From the NCBI RefSeq assembly GCF_036013525.1, contig NZ_CP107853.1, forward strand, positions 11,222,001 to 11,286,000: a stretch of 64,000 bases of DNA, in the 5' to 3' direction. Of the stretch, positions 24,388 through 35,631 are shown piece after piece; position 1 is the first letter of the stretch, and every line of letters starts with the position of its first letter. Under the pieces are notes generated by a model that searched no databases, was not told the origin of the DNA, and worked only from the letters and a program-made list of their open reading frames with translations. The DNA is from Nonomuraea sp. NBC_00507. Lineage in GTDB: Bacteria > Actinomycetota > Actinomycetes > Streptosporangiales > Streptosporangiaceae. The position numbers and the translations under genes were made by a program.

Positions 24388-25758
24388 CGTCGCCAGGTCC
24401 TGAAAGAAGTACAAGCCGCCGCTCAAGCCGCTCAGACCGCTCAGCTTCTTCGGCAGATCGGGACTCGGCAGGCCGGGCGGCAGGAGCGGGGTCAGTTTCG
24501 CACGTGCCGGCTTCCAGCTGGTCAACGCCGCCGCGAGCAGCATGAGCAGGCACAGGGCCCAGGAGCCGCCCGTAACTCCGCCCCAGGTCACCATGAGGCC
24601 GCCCAAAGGCGCGGCCAGGCAGAGCGCACCGTAGGAGGACAGCCTCGAGACGCCGATGACACGGGCCAGCGTCCCCGGATCGATCGTGTGAATCTCCACG
24701 GACCTGATCGCCACATTGCTCAACGCCCCGCCGATCCCCGTGCAGAGAAGGGCGGCGGCGAAGAAGTATGACGGAAGCCCGAGCTCCGCGCCCACCGCCG
24801 CCAGGGTCAGCCCCACGACCCAGATCCACATGTGCAGCCGCAGCACCCGACGCACGGGGGGCAGGAGGAGGGCCAGAACCGAACCCACCACGCCACCGAC
24901 GCCGCCGGCCGCGAGCACGATCCCGATCTTGAGCGAGGACATGCCCTCCGATCCGGCGACGAAGATCATGATCAGCGTGTTCACGATCAGGTTGGTGAAG
25001 GTGATCACCACGATGGAACTTCCGAGGAAGGGCTGCCGGGTGAGCTCGTGAAATCCCTTGGACAGATCCCGCAACCGCGAAGGCCGTGCCGAACGTTTCA
25101 CGGTGTCGCGCCCCCACCCGAAGAACAGACCGCAGGAGAGGGCGAAGAGCACAGCATTGACGACGAAAGGGACGTAGCGCCCGACCCCGAAGAGGTAGCC
25201 GCCCAGCGGCCTGCCGGCGATGGAGGCGAGATGGCTCGCGCCTTCGCTCTTCGCCAGCGCCTGGTGCATCATGACGGGCTGCACGATGGACGGCAGCAGG
25301 GCCGCCTCCGCCAAGGTGTAGAGCACCCACAACGTCCCCTCCGCCGCCGCCGCCAAGAGAAGATGCGTGAGGGACGGGCCCCCGGACGGCATGACCGCGA
25401 GCACGGAGACCACGCTCACCATGCGCCCGAACTCCGCGCAGAGAATGACGCGGCGGGGGGAGATCACGTCGACGAGAAGCCCGCCCGGAATGTAGAAGAG
25501 GAGAATGGGAATCGTCAGAGCGAACCCGGCCCAGCCCGCGGCTGTGGGCGAACCAGTCTGCACCAGGGCAAGGAGGGGATAGGCGACACCCAGCGTCCGT
25601 GTGCCGACCGTGGAAATAGCCGAACCCGCCCATACAAGGGCAAATCTGGCCCTTTTCGGCGCGGACGGCGTCGAACCGCCGTGCACCCGATCAACCGGTT
25701 TGTCCACGCCCCCTACCTTTTCGGGCTCGACCTTTCGGTCAAGAGCGAGGTCGAGCAT
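24367..25758 (-). CDS. Major facilitator superfamily exporter
   Basis: The 463-residue MFS protein has about 12 membrane helices and resembles the antibiotic/siderophore exporter branch (the LVDVISPRRVILCAEFGRM loop is the family's inter-helix signature). There is a 40-residue polar N-terminus. Because it is convergent with, and overlaps, the STAND ATPase gene, it may export the mature FxsA product, though it could equally be an unrelated neighbour. No peptidase domain is present, so leader removal would need another enzyme. Confidence 0.87.
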   Translation of the reverse strand: MLDLALDRKVEPEKVGGVDKPVDRVHGGSTPSAPKRARFALVWAGSAISTVGTRTLGVAYPLLALVQTGSPTAAGWAGFALTIPILLFYIPGGLLVDVISPRRVILCAEFGRMVSVVSVLAVMPSGGPSLTHLLLAAAAEGTLWVLYTLAEAALLPSIVQPVMMHQALAKSEGASHLASIAGRPLGGYLFGVGRYVPFVVNAVLFALSCGLFFGWGRDTVKRSARPSRLRDLSKGFHELTRQPFLGSSIVVITFTNLIVNTLIMIFVAGSEGMSSLKIGIVLAAGGVGGVVGSVLALLLPPVRRVLRLHMWIWVVGLTLAAVGAELGLPSYFFAAALLCTGIGGALSNVAIRSVEIHTIDPGTLARVIGVSRLSSYGALCLAAPLGGLMVTWGGVTGGSWALCLLMLLAAALTSWKPARAKLTPLLPPGLPSPDLPKKLSGLSGLSGGLYFFQDLATSPGADG

Positions 25759-26052
25759 GACACAACCCGCCTCTTTGCTTGGGGGGATAGGACTGCTTAC
25801 CAGATCTTTCCGGTCGCGACCCGTCGAAGTATAGGGGACCAGACCTGAGACTACCCACCTGGCGCCCGTTTAGGACCGCCGCTATCTGATGCGTAGGTGA
25901 AACTTAATACGCCGCATGATCAGCCGAATGAATAAAAACCGTAATCAGACAAAACAGACCTAGCAGATCACCACTGGCCATGGTCTGATCTCAATGCGAC
26001 ATCACGCGGCGATCGACCTCTAATGTCAGACTTTGCCCTACTAAGTCGCGAT
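25759..26052. other. AT-richer intergenic stretch at the edge of the accessory block
   Basis: About 290 bp without a gene. It has runs of A/T unusual for the window (around 25905-25960) and short repeated TCAGAC/GTCTGA words. It marks the boundary between the accessory block and the housekeeping run, and holds the promoter of the MFS gene. Confidence 0.45.
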
Positions 26053-26538
26053 TTAGCGGTGCATGGCGCGGCTCATCACCACGCGTGGGGCGACCTCGAT
26101 GCCCAGCTCCCGCTCGTGCTCCACCAGCGCCCGCAGCTCCGGCCCCCATTCCTCCTCGGGGAGCACGGTGAAGCCGTGGCGCGCATACCAGGGCGCGTTC
26201 CACGGCACGTCCCGATACGTCGTCAGCGTCACGTGCGGCGCGCCGACCGCCCCCGCATGGTCGATCACCGCGGCCACCAGCCGCCCGCCGATGCCCTGGC
26301 GCATGTGGTCAGGATGGACCGCCAACTGGTCGAGATGCAGGTTGCCGTCCACCCAGCCGACCAGCGCGAACCCGGCCGGCGGCGCCCCCTCGACCAGGAC
26401 GGTCCCGGGGTCGTCCACTTCCTCGATCATGGTGGTCCCGGGCGGAAACGTGATGCCCACCTGCTCGAACAGCCGATCCGCGGCCAGCTCGATCGCCACC
26501 AGCCCGGCCAGCTCGCCGGCCACCGCCCATCGCACCAT
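26053..26538 (-). CDS. GNAT-family N-acetyltransferase
   Basis: A 161-residue acetyltransferase with the GNAT acetyl-CoA loop in LAVHPDHMRQGIGGRLV and the later WYARHGF segment. The substrate is unknown. It is on the same strand as dapB and ends the conserved run before the accessory block. The start is the ATG at 26538; dapB ends 184 bp upstream. Confidence 0.87.
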   Translation of the reverse strand: MVRWAVAGELAGLVAIELAADRLFEQVGITFPPGTTMIEEVDDPGTVLVEGAPPAGFALVGWVDGNLHLDQLAVHPDHMRQGIGGRLVAAVIDHAGAVGAPHVTLTTYRDVPWNAPWYARHGFTVLPEEEWGPELRALVEHERELGIEVAPRVVMSRAMHR

Positions 26539-26722
26539 GCCGACACGATCTCATGTTTCGGGCGGATCTCGCCGCTCGTATTAGTGTTGATGATCGTAGG
26601 CCCGGCTGTGCGGAGCCGGGGCCCTCTCCTCACGACGTGCCCACGACCCGCCAGGTGGTGGGCACGCCGTGCAGCCAGGTCAGAGCCGCCACAGAGCCAC
26701 CTCAGCGCACTGCGGCGCTTCG

Positions 26723-28042
<1,320 letters not shown>

Positions 28043-29353
28043 TCAGCGGACGGCGTCGGTGAAGTCCTTGTCGCCGTACGGGCCGATCACGGCGAGCGTG
28101 AGCGGCCGGTTGAGCACGTCCCTGGCGATCTCGGAGATCTCGTCAGGAGTGACGGCCTCGATGCGGGACAGCACCTCGTCCACGGACATGAGCTCCTCGT
28201 AGACCAGCTCGTTCTTGCCGATGCGCGACATGCGCGAGCCCGTGTCCTCCAGGCCGAGCACGAGCCCGCCGCGCATCTGACCCTTGCCACGCATGATCTC
28301 GTCGGCGCTCAGCCCTTGGTCCACCACCCTGATCAGCTCGTCCCGGCAGATCTTCAGCACGTCGTCGATCTTCGACGGCAGGCATCCGACGTAGATGCCG
28401 AACTGACCGGTGTCGGCGTACGCCGAGGTGTAGCTGTAGGCGGAGTAGGCCAGGCCGCGCTTCTCCCTGATCTCCTGGAAGAGCCTGGACGACATGCCGC
28501 CGCCCAGCGCCGCGTTCAGCACGCCCAGAGCGAACCTGCGATCGTCGGTACGGGACAGGCCGGTCGTGCCGAGCACGAGGTTGGCCTGCTCGGTGGGCCG
28601 GTCGAGCACCCTGACGCCGGAGCGTGAGCCGGCGCCCGGGCCGCTGGTGCGCGGCGCGGCGAACTCGGCGGGGCCGCTCAGCGCGCCCGCCCGCTCATAC
28701 GCCCTGGTGACGAGCTCGACGACCTCCTCGTGCCGTATGTTGCCCGCCACCGACACCACCGTCCGGCGGGGCCGGTAGTAGCGGTGGTAGTACTCGACGA
28801 TCCGGTCGCGCCCGAGCGCGTTGATCGACTCGACCGTGCCCAGGATGGGCCGGCCGATCGGCGAGTCACCGTAGAGCTCGGCGGCGAACTGCTCGTGCAC
28901 TACGTCCGAGGGGTCGTCGTCGTGCATGGCGATCTCCTCGAGGATCACGCCACGCTCGGACTCGACGTCCTCGTCGGTCACCAGCGAGCTGGTCACCACG
29001 TCGGCGAGCACGTCGACCGCGATCGGCAGGTCCTCGTCGAGCACGCGGGCGTAGTAGCAGGTGTATTCCTTGGCGGTGAAGGCGTTGATCTCACCGCCGA
29101 TGCCCTCGATGGAGGCGGAGATCTCCATGGCGTCGCGGGTCGGAGTGCCCTTGAACAGCAGGTGTTCGAGGAAGTGGGTGGCCCCCATGTGCTCGGGGGC
29201 CTCGTCACGCGAGCCGATGCCGACCCACATGCCGACCGCGACGCTGCGCACGGTCGGCATGGTCTCGGTCACCACGCGCAACCCACCCGGAAGGACGGTG
29301 CGCCTTACCACCCCGGCTCCGTCCTTGCCGGGATGCAGCGTGGTCGTACTCAC
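28043..29353 (-). CDS. M16-family zinc peptidase
   Basis: The 436-residue protein has the inverted zinc motif HFLEH (60-64) with the third ligand Glu140 in ERGVILEEI, followed by the M16 C-terminal domain with its Arg/Tyr substrate-binding segment ([13 protein letters not shown]). It resembles the processing-peptidase-like enzymes encoded next to pnp in actinobacteria; the substrates are unknown. The start overlaps the pnp stop in ATGA (29350-29353), so translation is coupled to pnp. Confidence 0.93.
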   Translation of the reverse strand: MSTTTLHPGKDGAGVVRRTVLPGGLRVVTETMPTVRSVAVGMWVGIGSRDEAPEHMGATHFLEHLLFKGTPTRDAMEISASIEGIGGEINAFTAKEYTCYYARVLDEDLPIAVDVLADVVTSSLVTDEDVESERGVILEEIAMHDDDPSDVVHEQFAAELYGDSPIGRPILGTVESINALGRDRIVEYYHRYYRPRRTVVSVAGNIRHEEVVELVTRAYERAGALSGPAEFAAPRTSGPGAGSRSGVRVLDRPTEQANLVLGTTGLSRTDDRRFALGVLNAALGGGMSSRLFQEIREKRGLAYSAYSYTSAYADTGQFGIYVGCLPSKIDDVLKICRDELIRVVDQGLSADEIMRGKGQMRGGLVLGLEDTGSRMSRIGKNELVYEELMSVDEVLSRIEAVTPDEISEIARDVLNRPLTLAVIGPYGDKDFTDAVR

Positions 29354-31689
29354 GTGTTGCGGTCGTCCCCCTCGCCGCCGCCATTGCTACTGCGGGTGCG
29401 GACGCGCGTGCGGGTGCGGCGGGGCCGCTCGGACTTGTCCTCGGCCGGCGCGGCGGCCTCCTCGGGCTCGGTGGTCTCGCCATCGCCCGCGGGGGCCTTC
29501 GCCTCCTTCTCGGCGGCCTCCTTCTCGATGACCTCGACCGGCACCAGCGAGAGCTTGCCGCGGCCGTCGATCTCGGCGATCTCGACCTGGATCTTCTCGC
29601 CGACGCTCATCACGTCCTCGACGTTCTCGATGCGCTTGCCGCCGTGCAGCTTGCGGATCTGCGAGACGTGCAGCAGGCCGTCCTTGCCCGGCATGAGCGA
29701 GATGAACGCGCCGAAGGCGGCGATCTTGACGACCGTGCCCAGGTAGCGCTCGCCGACCTCCGGCATGTGCGGGTTGGCGATGGCGTTGATCGCCGACCGC
29801 GCGGCCTCGGCGGACGGGCCGTCGGTGGCGCCGATGTAGATCGTGCCGTCGTCCTCGATGGTGATCTCGGCGCCCGTGTCGTCCTGGATCTGGTTGATCA
29901 TCTTGCCCTTCGGGCCGATGACCTCGCCGATCTTGTCGACCGGGACCTTGATGGTGATGATGCGCGGCGCGGTCGGGTTCATCTCCGCCGGGGAGGCGAT
30001 CGCCTCCTGCATCACGTCGAGGATCGCCAGGCGGGCGCCCTTGGCCTGCTTGAGCGCGGCGGCCAGCACGGAGGCCGGGATGCCGTCGAGCTTGGTGTCG
30101 AGCTGCAGGGCGGTGATGACGTCCTTGGTGCCGGCGACCTTGAAGTCCATGTCGCCCATGGCGTCCTCGGCGCCGAGGATGTCGGTCAGCGTGACGTACG
30201 TGTCGCCCTCGCCGATCAGGCCCATCGCGATGCCCGCGACCATCTCCTTGAGCGGCACACCGGCGTCGAGCAGCGCCATCGTGGACGCGCACACCGAGCC
30301 CATCGAGGTGGAGCCGTTGGAGCCGAGCGCCTCGGAGACCTGGCGGATGGCGTACGGGAACTCCTCGCGCGTGGGCAGCACCGGGATCAGCGCCCGCTCA
30401 GCCAGCGCGCCGTGGCCGATCTCGCGCCGCTTGGGCGAGCCCACCCGGCCGGTCTCGCCGGTGGAGTAGGGCGGGAAGTTGTAGTTGTGCATGTAACGCT
30501 TGGTCCGCTCAGGGTTGAGCGTGTCGATGTTCTGCTCCATGCGCAGCATGTTGAGCGTCGTGATGCCCATGATCTGGGTCTCGCCACGCTCGAACAACGC
30601 CGAGCCGTGCACCCGCGGCACCACGTGGACCTCGGCCGACAGCGCGCGGATGTCCTTGGTGCCGCGGCCGTCGATGCGCACGCCCTCCTTGATGACCCGC
30701 TCACGCATGAGCTTCTTCATCACGGAGCGGAACGCGGCGCTGATCTCCTTCTCGCGTCCCTCGAAGTCGGGCAGGATCTTCTCGGCGGCCAGCGCCTTGA
30801 TCTTCTCCAGCTCGTTCTCGCGCTCCTGCTTGCCGGCGATGGTCAGCGCGGCGGCCAGCTCGTTCTTGATGGCCGCTTCGACCGCGGTGTAGGCGTCCTC
30901 CTGGTATTCCAGGAAGACCGGGTATTCGGCCGTCTCCTTCGCGGCGACCTGTGCGATGCGCGACTGCGCCTCGCACAGGACCTTGATGAAGGGCTTGGAG
31001 GCCTCCAGACCCTGCGCGACGGTCTCCTCGGTGGGCGCGACGGCGCCCTCGGCGACCAGCTTGAGCGTGTCCCTGGTGGACTCGGCCTCGACCATCATGA
31101 TCGCGACATCGCCGTCGTCGAGCACCCGGCCCGCCACGACCATGTCGAACGTGGCCGACTCCAGCTCGTGGTGCGTCGGGAACGCCACCCACTGGCCCTC
31201 GATCAGCGCCACCCGCACGCCGCCGATCGGGCCGGAGAACGGCAGGCCCGCCAGCTGCGTCGACAGGGACGCGGCGTTGATGGCGACCACGTCGTAGAGG
31301 TGGTCGGGGTTGAGCGCCATGATGGTGGCCACGACCTGGATCTCGTTGCGCAGGCCCTTGACGAACGACGGGCGCAGCGGCCGGTCGATCAGGCGACAGG
31401 TGAGGATGGCGTCCTCGGAGGGACGGCCCTCACGGCGGAAGAACGAGCCGGGGATGCGCCCGGCGGCGTACATTCGCTCCTCGACGTCCACCGTCAGCGG
31501 GAAGAAGTCGAACTGGTCCTTCGGAGTCTTCGACGCGGTGGTCGCCGAGAGCACCATCGTGTCGTTGTCGAGGTAGGCGACGGCGGAACCCGCCGCCTGG
31601 CGGGCGAGCCGTCCGGTCTCGAACCGGATCGTGCGCGTGCCGAATGAGCCGTTGTCTATGACGGCTTCAGCAGTGTGGACACCCTCCAC
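29350..31689 (-). CDS. pnp: Polyribonucleotide nucleotidyltransferase (PNPase)
   Basis: PNPase degrades RNA 3'-5' by phosphorolysis and can add tails. In actinobacteria the family is also called guanosine pentaphosphate synthetase. The 779-residue protein has two RNase PH domains ([15 protein letters not shown] near the start; catalytic core around [10 protein letters not shown]), then KH ([11 protein letters not shown]) and S1 ([15 protein letters not shown]) domains. A charged tail rich in Glu and Arg follows. The GTG at 31689 is supported by AGGAGGT seven bases upstream. It is downstream of rpsO and overlaps the M16 gene. Confidence 0.96.
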   Translation of the reverse strand: MEGVHTAEAVIDNGSFGTRTIRFETGRLARQAAGSAVAYLDNDTMVLSATTASKTPKDQFDFFPLTVDVEERMYAAGRIPGSFFRREGRPSEDAILTCRLIDRPLRPSFVKGLRNEIQVVATIMALNPDHLYDVVAINAASLSTQLAGLPFSGPIGGVRVALIEGQWVAFPTHHELESATFDMVVAGRVLDDGDVAIMMVEAESTRDTLKLVAEGAVAPTEETVAQGLEASKPFIKVLCEAQSRIAQVAAKETAEYPVFLEYQEDAYTAVEAAIKNELAAALTIAGKQERENELEKIKALAAEKILPDFEGREKEISAAFRSVMKKLMRERVIKEGVRIDGRGTKDIRALSAEVHVVPRVHGSALFERGETQIMGITTLNMLRMEQNIDTLNPERTKRYMHNYNFPPYSTGETGRVGSPKRREIGHGALAERALIPVLPTREEFPYAIRQVSEALGSNGSTSMGSVCASTMALLDAGVPLKEMVAGIAMGLIGEGDTYVTLTDILGAEDAMGDMDFKVAGTKDVITALQLDTKLDGIPASVLAAALKQAKGARLAILDVMQEAIASPAEMNPTAPRIITIKVPVDKIGEVIGPKGKMINQIQDDTGAEITIEDDGTIYIGATDGPSAEAARSAINAIANPHMPEVGERYLGTVVKIAAFGAFISLMPGKDGLLHVSQIRKLHGGKRIENVEDVMSVGEKIQVEIAEIDGRGKLSLVPVEVIEKEAAEKEAKAPAGDGETTEPEEAAAPAEDKSERPRRTRTRVRTRSSNGGGEGDDRNT

Positions 31690-32007
31690 GGGGGACCTCC
31701 TTGTGGTCGGTCTCCCGCGCCCTTTTCTCACCGGCACCCTCGTTAGGTGCAGCGCCGGTCTTCGATCGAAGCGCCCGGTTGAATGTCACAGTCAGACATG
31801 CTGTCACTGCTACCGGAAGCCACTACCGAGGACCGGCCCGCAGGCGTCGCGGGTCGCATGGTGCTGAGCGGACGCGGGGGCTGTGTGTCTCGGAATCTTC
31901 AGTTGTACGTCAGGCGGTGGGACCATTTCACGTCGCCACGCGCCCGCGCTCATATGAGCCTCTACCCATATGGAGAAGGGAGCGGCGCGGTGCCGCTCCC
32001 TTCCATG
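31690..32007. other. rpsO-pnp intergenic leader
   Basis: The 318-bp region holds a strong hairpin after rpsO (31975-32003) and, nearer pnp, a palindrome CTTCGATCGAAG plus further stem-forming sequence. In other bacteria the pnp leader is a cleavage-controlled autoregulatory hairpin, so this is the place to expect one. No gene is seen. Confidence 0.5.
31975..32003 (-). terminator. Hairpin terminator or attenuator after rpsO
   Basis: GAAGGGAGCGGC and GCCGCTCCCTTC form a perfect 12-bp stem with a 5-base loop, starting four bases after the rpsO stop (reading leftward). There is no U-run, so read-through into pnp is possible. Confidence 0.65.
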
Positions 32008-32277
32008 TTATCGGCGCAGGCCAAGCCGCTCGATGAGCGAACGGTAGCGCTGGATGTCGACCTTCTGCAGGTACTTCAGCAGGCGGCGCCGGCGACCGAC
32101 GAGCAGAAGCAGGCCACGACGGCTGTGGTGGTCGTGCTTGTGCGTCTTCAGGTGCTCAGTGAGCTCGCTGATGCGCTTGCTCAGCAGTGCGATCTGCACC
32201 TCGGGCGACCCGGTGTCACCCTCGGTCGTGGCGTATTCGCCGATGATGGACTTCTTGGCAGCGGTGTCGAGGGACAC
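32008..32277 (-). CDS. rpsO: 30S ribosomal protein S15
   Basis: The 89-residue protein binds the central domain of 16S rRNA. It shows the S15 signature [17 protein letters not shown] and [22 protein letters not shown]. The GTG at 32277 gives the canonical N-terminus SLDTAAKK; an upstream in-frame start would add eight residues not found in the family. It lies between ribF and pnp as usual. Confidence 0.96.
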   Translation of the reverse strand: MSLDTAAKKSIIGEYATTEGDTGSPEVQIALLSKRISELTEHLKTHKHDHHSRRGLLLLVGRRRRLLKYLQKVDIQRYRSLIERLGLRR

Positions 32278-32436
32278 GGCTCTCCTTCTATCTACGGGCA
32301 CGCGCTAATGTGGCGAATGCGCGAACGACCGTGCGTGCCTACAGTCGCCGCATGAAGGCCGTCATGGGCAGCGCGCAGCGCCGCCGTTACAGAGCCGACA
32401 TGCAAGACTACCACCTAGGGCCGGGTGCTCGGGTGT

Positions 32437-33363
32437 TCAGCTTGTGAGGCGCCGAGTGGCGGCGACGTCGGCATGGATCTGCTCGATCAGCGCGTCGATC
32501 GACTCGAAGCGGGTGTTGCCGCGCAGGCGGGCGGCGAAGTCCACCGCCACGTGCACCCCGTAGAGCTCCAGGTCGTCCCGGTCCAGCGCGTACGCCTCCA
32601 CCGTCCGCGGCACCCCCTCGAACGTCGGATTCGTGCCGACCGAAATAGCCGCCGGCCACCGCTCCCCCGCGTACAGGGCGGGCAGGTTGGCCACGGGCAC
32701 GCACTCCAGCCAGCCCGCGTAAACCCCGTCGGCGGGGATCGCGGTGTGCTGCCGCGTCTCCACGTTCGCGGTCGGGAAGCCGAGCTGGCGCCCTCGCTGA
32801 TAGCCGCGGACGACCACGCCTTCCACCCGGTGCGGCCGCCCGAGCGCCGCCGCCGCGCCCACGACGTCCCCGGCCACGATGAGCTCACGGATGCCGGTGG
32901 ACGAGACGCCGCCGAGCCTGGGCACGACCTCCACCTCGAAGTCGTACTTATCGCCCAGCGTCCGCAATGTCTCGACGTCGCCGCTCGCACCCTGGCCGAA
33001 CACGAAATCCTCCCCCACCACCACGACCGCGGCCTGCTCCCGTTCGGCCAGCACCGATTGCGCGAAGTCGGCAGGACTGGTCCGCGACACCTCGAGCGTG
33101 AACTCCACCACGTCGATCTCGTCCACCCCCAGCCCGGTCAGCAGTTCGGCCCTGCGCCTGGGGCTCGTGAGCCGCTGCGGATGCGACCCGGGTCGCACGA
33201 CCTCATCGGGATGCGGCTCGAACGTGACGGCGACCGCACGCAGCCCCCGCTCCCCGGCGACGGCGACGGCCCGCTCGACAACCCGCTGGTGCCCGCGGTG
33301 GACCCCGTCGTACACACCGATGGTGACGACAGACCTTCCCGAACCCTGCACGCTAGGCCCCAT
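32437..33363 (-). CDS. ribF: Bifunctional riboflavin kinase/FAD synthetase
   Basis: RibF phosphorylates riboflavin to FMN and adenylates it to FAD. The 308-residue protein has the adenylyltransferase motif GVYDGVHRGHQ near the N-terminus, GEDFVFGQ, SSTGIR and then the kinase domain (RGYQRGRQLGFPTANV, GTNPTFEG). I chose the ATG at 33363; the frame extends six codons to a TTG. It lies between rpsO and a rightward methyltransferase gene. Confidence 0.94.
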   Translation of the reverse strand: MGPSVQGSGRSVVTIGVYDGVHRGHQRVVERAVAVAGERGLRAVAVTFEPHPDEVVRPGSHPQRLTSPRRRAELLTGLGVDEIDVVEFTLEVSRTSPADFAQSVLAEREQAAVVVVGEDFVFGQGASGDVETLRTLGDKYDFEVEVVPRLGGVSSTGIRELIVAGDVVGAAAALGRPHRVEGVVVRGYQRGRQLGFPTANVETRQHTAIPADGVYAGWLECVPVANLPALYAGERWPAAISVGTNPTFEGVPRTVEAYALDRDDLELYGVHVAVDFAARLRGNTRFESIDALIEQIHADVAATRRLTS

Positions 33364-33445
33364 TCGCTCGTGGCGGATCAATCCCCCACAAGCCTGCCAC
33401 GCGCGTCACGGTTCCCCGCAACCGAGGGGGATAGGATCGAGCATC

Positions 33446-34465
33446 ATGCCTCGATACGCGCTTCTGATTCTGCCTGCCTTCAACCGGGTCTACGGGGAGA
33501 GCTCCGTCCGGCTGACGAAGAACGAGCTGGCGGTCTTCGGCGCGCGGGCCCTTCAGTGCGAGGTGCTGGACAGCGCGGAGACCGCCATCGGCGGCGTGCC
33601 GTACGTGACGTTCGAGACGGCTGAGCCGCTCACCCAGCCGGACATTTCGGTTTTGTCAAACCTTTCCTCGGTTTACGCAATTTTTGGCATCGAGGGCGAG
33701 CTGCTCAGACCGCTTCCGATGCAGTCGCTCGACCGGCTGAGCAGCGACCTGATCACGATCCAGAAGTACGCGGGCAAGACCAACGAGCACTTCACCAAAC
33801 TGCTGCTCAATGTCACCGCGTTGGCCGGAGACAAGGGGCTGGGCGAGCGGCTGTCGGTGTTCGACCCGCTGTGCGGCCGGGGCACGACGCTCAACCAGGC
33901 CCTCATGTACGGCTACGACGCCTACGGGATCGACGTCGACGGCAAGGACTTCGAGGCTTACTCCGGTTTCATCAAGACCTGGCTCCGCAACAAACGGCTC
34001 AAGCACACCGCCGAGACCGTGCCGGTGCGCCGCGAGCGGGCCCTGGTCGGGCGGCGGCTGAACGTCACGTTCGGGCTGTCGAAGGAGGCGGTCAAGGCGG
34101 GCAACGTGCAGCACCTGGCCATGGTCAACGCCGACACCCACAAGAGCCGCGAGTTCTTCAAGCCCCGCTCGTTCGACGTCCTGGTGACCGACGCCCCCTA
34201 TGGGGTCCAGCACGGCAGCAAGGGCGGCTCCGGCCTGTCCCGCAGCCCTCTCGAGCTGTTGCGCCAGGCGGTGCCCGTGTGGGCCGAGTTGCTGCGTCCT
34301 GGCGGCGCCATGGGCATCGCCTGGAACACCTACGGCGGCAAGAGCTCCGACCTGGCGGAGATTCTCACCGCGGCCGGTCTCCAGGTGATGGACTACCCCG
34401 ACTTCGAGCATTGGGTGGACCAGGCGATCGTCCGCGACATCATCGTCGCCCGCAAACCCGCCTGA
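33446..34465 (+). CDS. TRM11-like class I SAM-dependent RNA methyltransferase
   Basis: The 339-residue protein ends in a Rossmann methyltransferase domain: FDPLCGRGTTLNQALMYG is the SAM-binding motif and VTDAPYG the catalytic D-x-P-Y motif of N2-guanine tRNA/rRNA methyltransferases (TRM11/TrmG10 type). A roughly 100-residue N-terminal region would contact RNA. Its target is not established. The ATG at 33446 starts the conserved PRYALLILPAFNRVYGES segment. It is the only rightward gene inside the leftward truB-ribF-rpsO run. Confidence 0.85.
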   Translation: MPRYALLILPAFNRVYGESSVRLTKNELAVFGARALQCEVLDSAETAIGGVPYVTFETAEPLTQPDISVLSNLSSVYAIFGIEGELLRPLPMQSLDRLSSDLITIQKYAGKTNEHFTKLLLNVTALAGDKGLGERLSVFDPLCGRGTTLNQALMYGYDAYGIDVDGKDFEAYSGFIKTWLRNKRLKHTAETVPVRRERALVGRRLNVTFGLSKEAVKAGNVQHLAMVNADTHKSREFFKPRSFDVLVTDAPYGVQHGSKGGSGLSRSPLELLRQAVPVWAELLRPGGAMGIAWNTYGGKSSDLAEILTAAGLQVMDYPDFEHWVDQAIVRDIIVARKPA

Positions 34466-34544
34466 GCGCCGCAAACCCGCCCAAGCGGCCGCAACCCGCC
34501 CGAGCGCCGGCAGACTCGCCGACCGTCCGGCACCGCCGCCACAC

Positions 34545-34577
34545 GGCACGGGGCACCATCGGGCACGGGGCACCATC
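34545..34577. repeat. Two 16-bp direct repeats downstream of the methyltransferase gene
   Basis: GGCACGGGGCACCATC occurs at 34545-34560 and 34562-34577, one base apart. Confidence 0.7.
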
Positions 34578-34599
34578 AGCACCGGGGCCCCGTCGCACG

Positions 34600-34623
34600 G
34601 ACGCCCGCGCATGTGCGGGCGTC
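34600..34623. terminator. Hairpin between convergent methyltransferase and truB genes
   Basis: GACGCCCGC and GCGGGCGTC form a perfect 9-bp stem with a 6-base loop, in the 241-bp gap between two convergent genes. It could terminate either transcript. Confidence 0.55.
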
Positions 34624-34706
34624 GAGTCGCCGCACGCACACGCCACCGACCGGCGGCGGTCGTCGGCTCACGGCGCGACGCCGCGCGGTCCGTCCGGCGA
34701 ATCGGC

Positions 34707-35579
34707 TCAGCCGGCGAAGACGGCGAGGGGTTTGGCGGTTTTGCCCTGCTCCTCGACCAGCGCGAGCAACTCCCCCTCCGGCCCGAACACGCCGATCGGC
34801 CCTTTCCCGAGACCGGTCGCGGGCAGCCGCCCGCCGTGCGCGACGACGCGGGCCTCCTCGGCCGTCACGTCCCTGCGCGGGAACGCCGCCGCCACCGCCT
34901 CCCCGATCGGCAGGATCACGCATTCCTCGGCAAGCTGCTCGATGCTCCTGGCCAGTGACAGGTCATAGGGCCCCACGCGGGTACGCCGCAGCCGCGTCAG
35001 ATGCCCCCCGACCCCGAGCGAAGCACCCAGGTCGCGTGCCAGCGAGCGGATGTAGGTGCCGCTGGAGCAGGTCACGACCGCGTCCACATCCACCACGTCG
35101 TCGTGGACCCTGATGTCGAGCACGTCGAACCCCCGCACGGTGACGGGCCTGGCCGACAGCTCGACCGCCTCGCCCGCCCGGGCCATCTTGTAGGCCCGCT
35201 GCCCGTTCACCTTGATGGCGCTGACCTGGGGCGGGACCTGCATGATCTCCCCGGTCAGCGCGGCGACGCCCTTGTGGATCTCGGCCGCCGTCACGCCGGC
35301 CGCCGAGGCGGTGGCGGTCACCTCGCCCTCGGCGTCGTCGGTGTTCGTGCTGACGCCGAGCCTGATCGTGGTCTCGTAGACCTTCTCGGTCAGCGTCAGG
35401 TGCCCGAGCAGCCTGGTCGCCTTCTCCACGCCGATCACGAGCACGCCCGTCGCCATCGGGTCGAGCGTGCCGGCGTGCCCCACGCGGCGGGTGCCGGCGA
35501 TGCGCCGCATCTTGGCCACCACGTCGTGGGACGTCCACTCGGCCGGCTTGTCGACGATGATCAGACCGCTCTCGGCCAT
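34707..35579 (-). CDS. truB: tRNA pseudouridine(55) synthase
   Basis: TruB makes pseudouridine 55 in the tRNA T-loop. The 290-residue protein shows GLIIVDKPAEWTSHDVV at the N-terminus and the catalytic Asp40 in GHAGTLDPMATGVL, plus the C-terminal PUA-like region with the LTRLRRTRVG segment. The ATG at 35579 is preferred over a TTG one codon upstream. It lies downstream of the DHH phosphoesterase in the conserved translation cluster. Confidence 0.95.
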   Translation of the reverse strand: MAESGLIIVDKPAEWTSHDVVAKMRRIAGTRRVGHAGTLDPMATGVLVIGVEKATRLLGHLTLTEKVYETTIRLGVSTNTDDAEGEVTATASAAGVTAAEIHKGVAALTGEIMQVPPQVSAIKVNGQRAYKMARAGEAVELSARPVTVRGFDVLDIRVHDDVVDVDAVVTCSSGTYIRSLARDLGASLGVGGHLTRLRRTRVGPYDLSLARSIEQLAEECVILPIGEAVAAAFPRRDVTAEEARVVAHGGRLPATGLGKGPIGVFGPEGELLALVEEQGKTAKPLAVFAG

Positions 35580-35631
35580 CAAGCCATCCCCTGCCCTCGC
35601 CCGAACGCCATTCCGCCTGGTCCGGCTGCCC

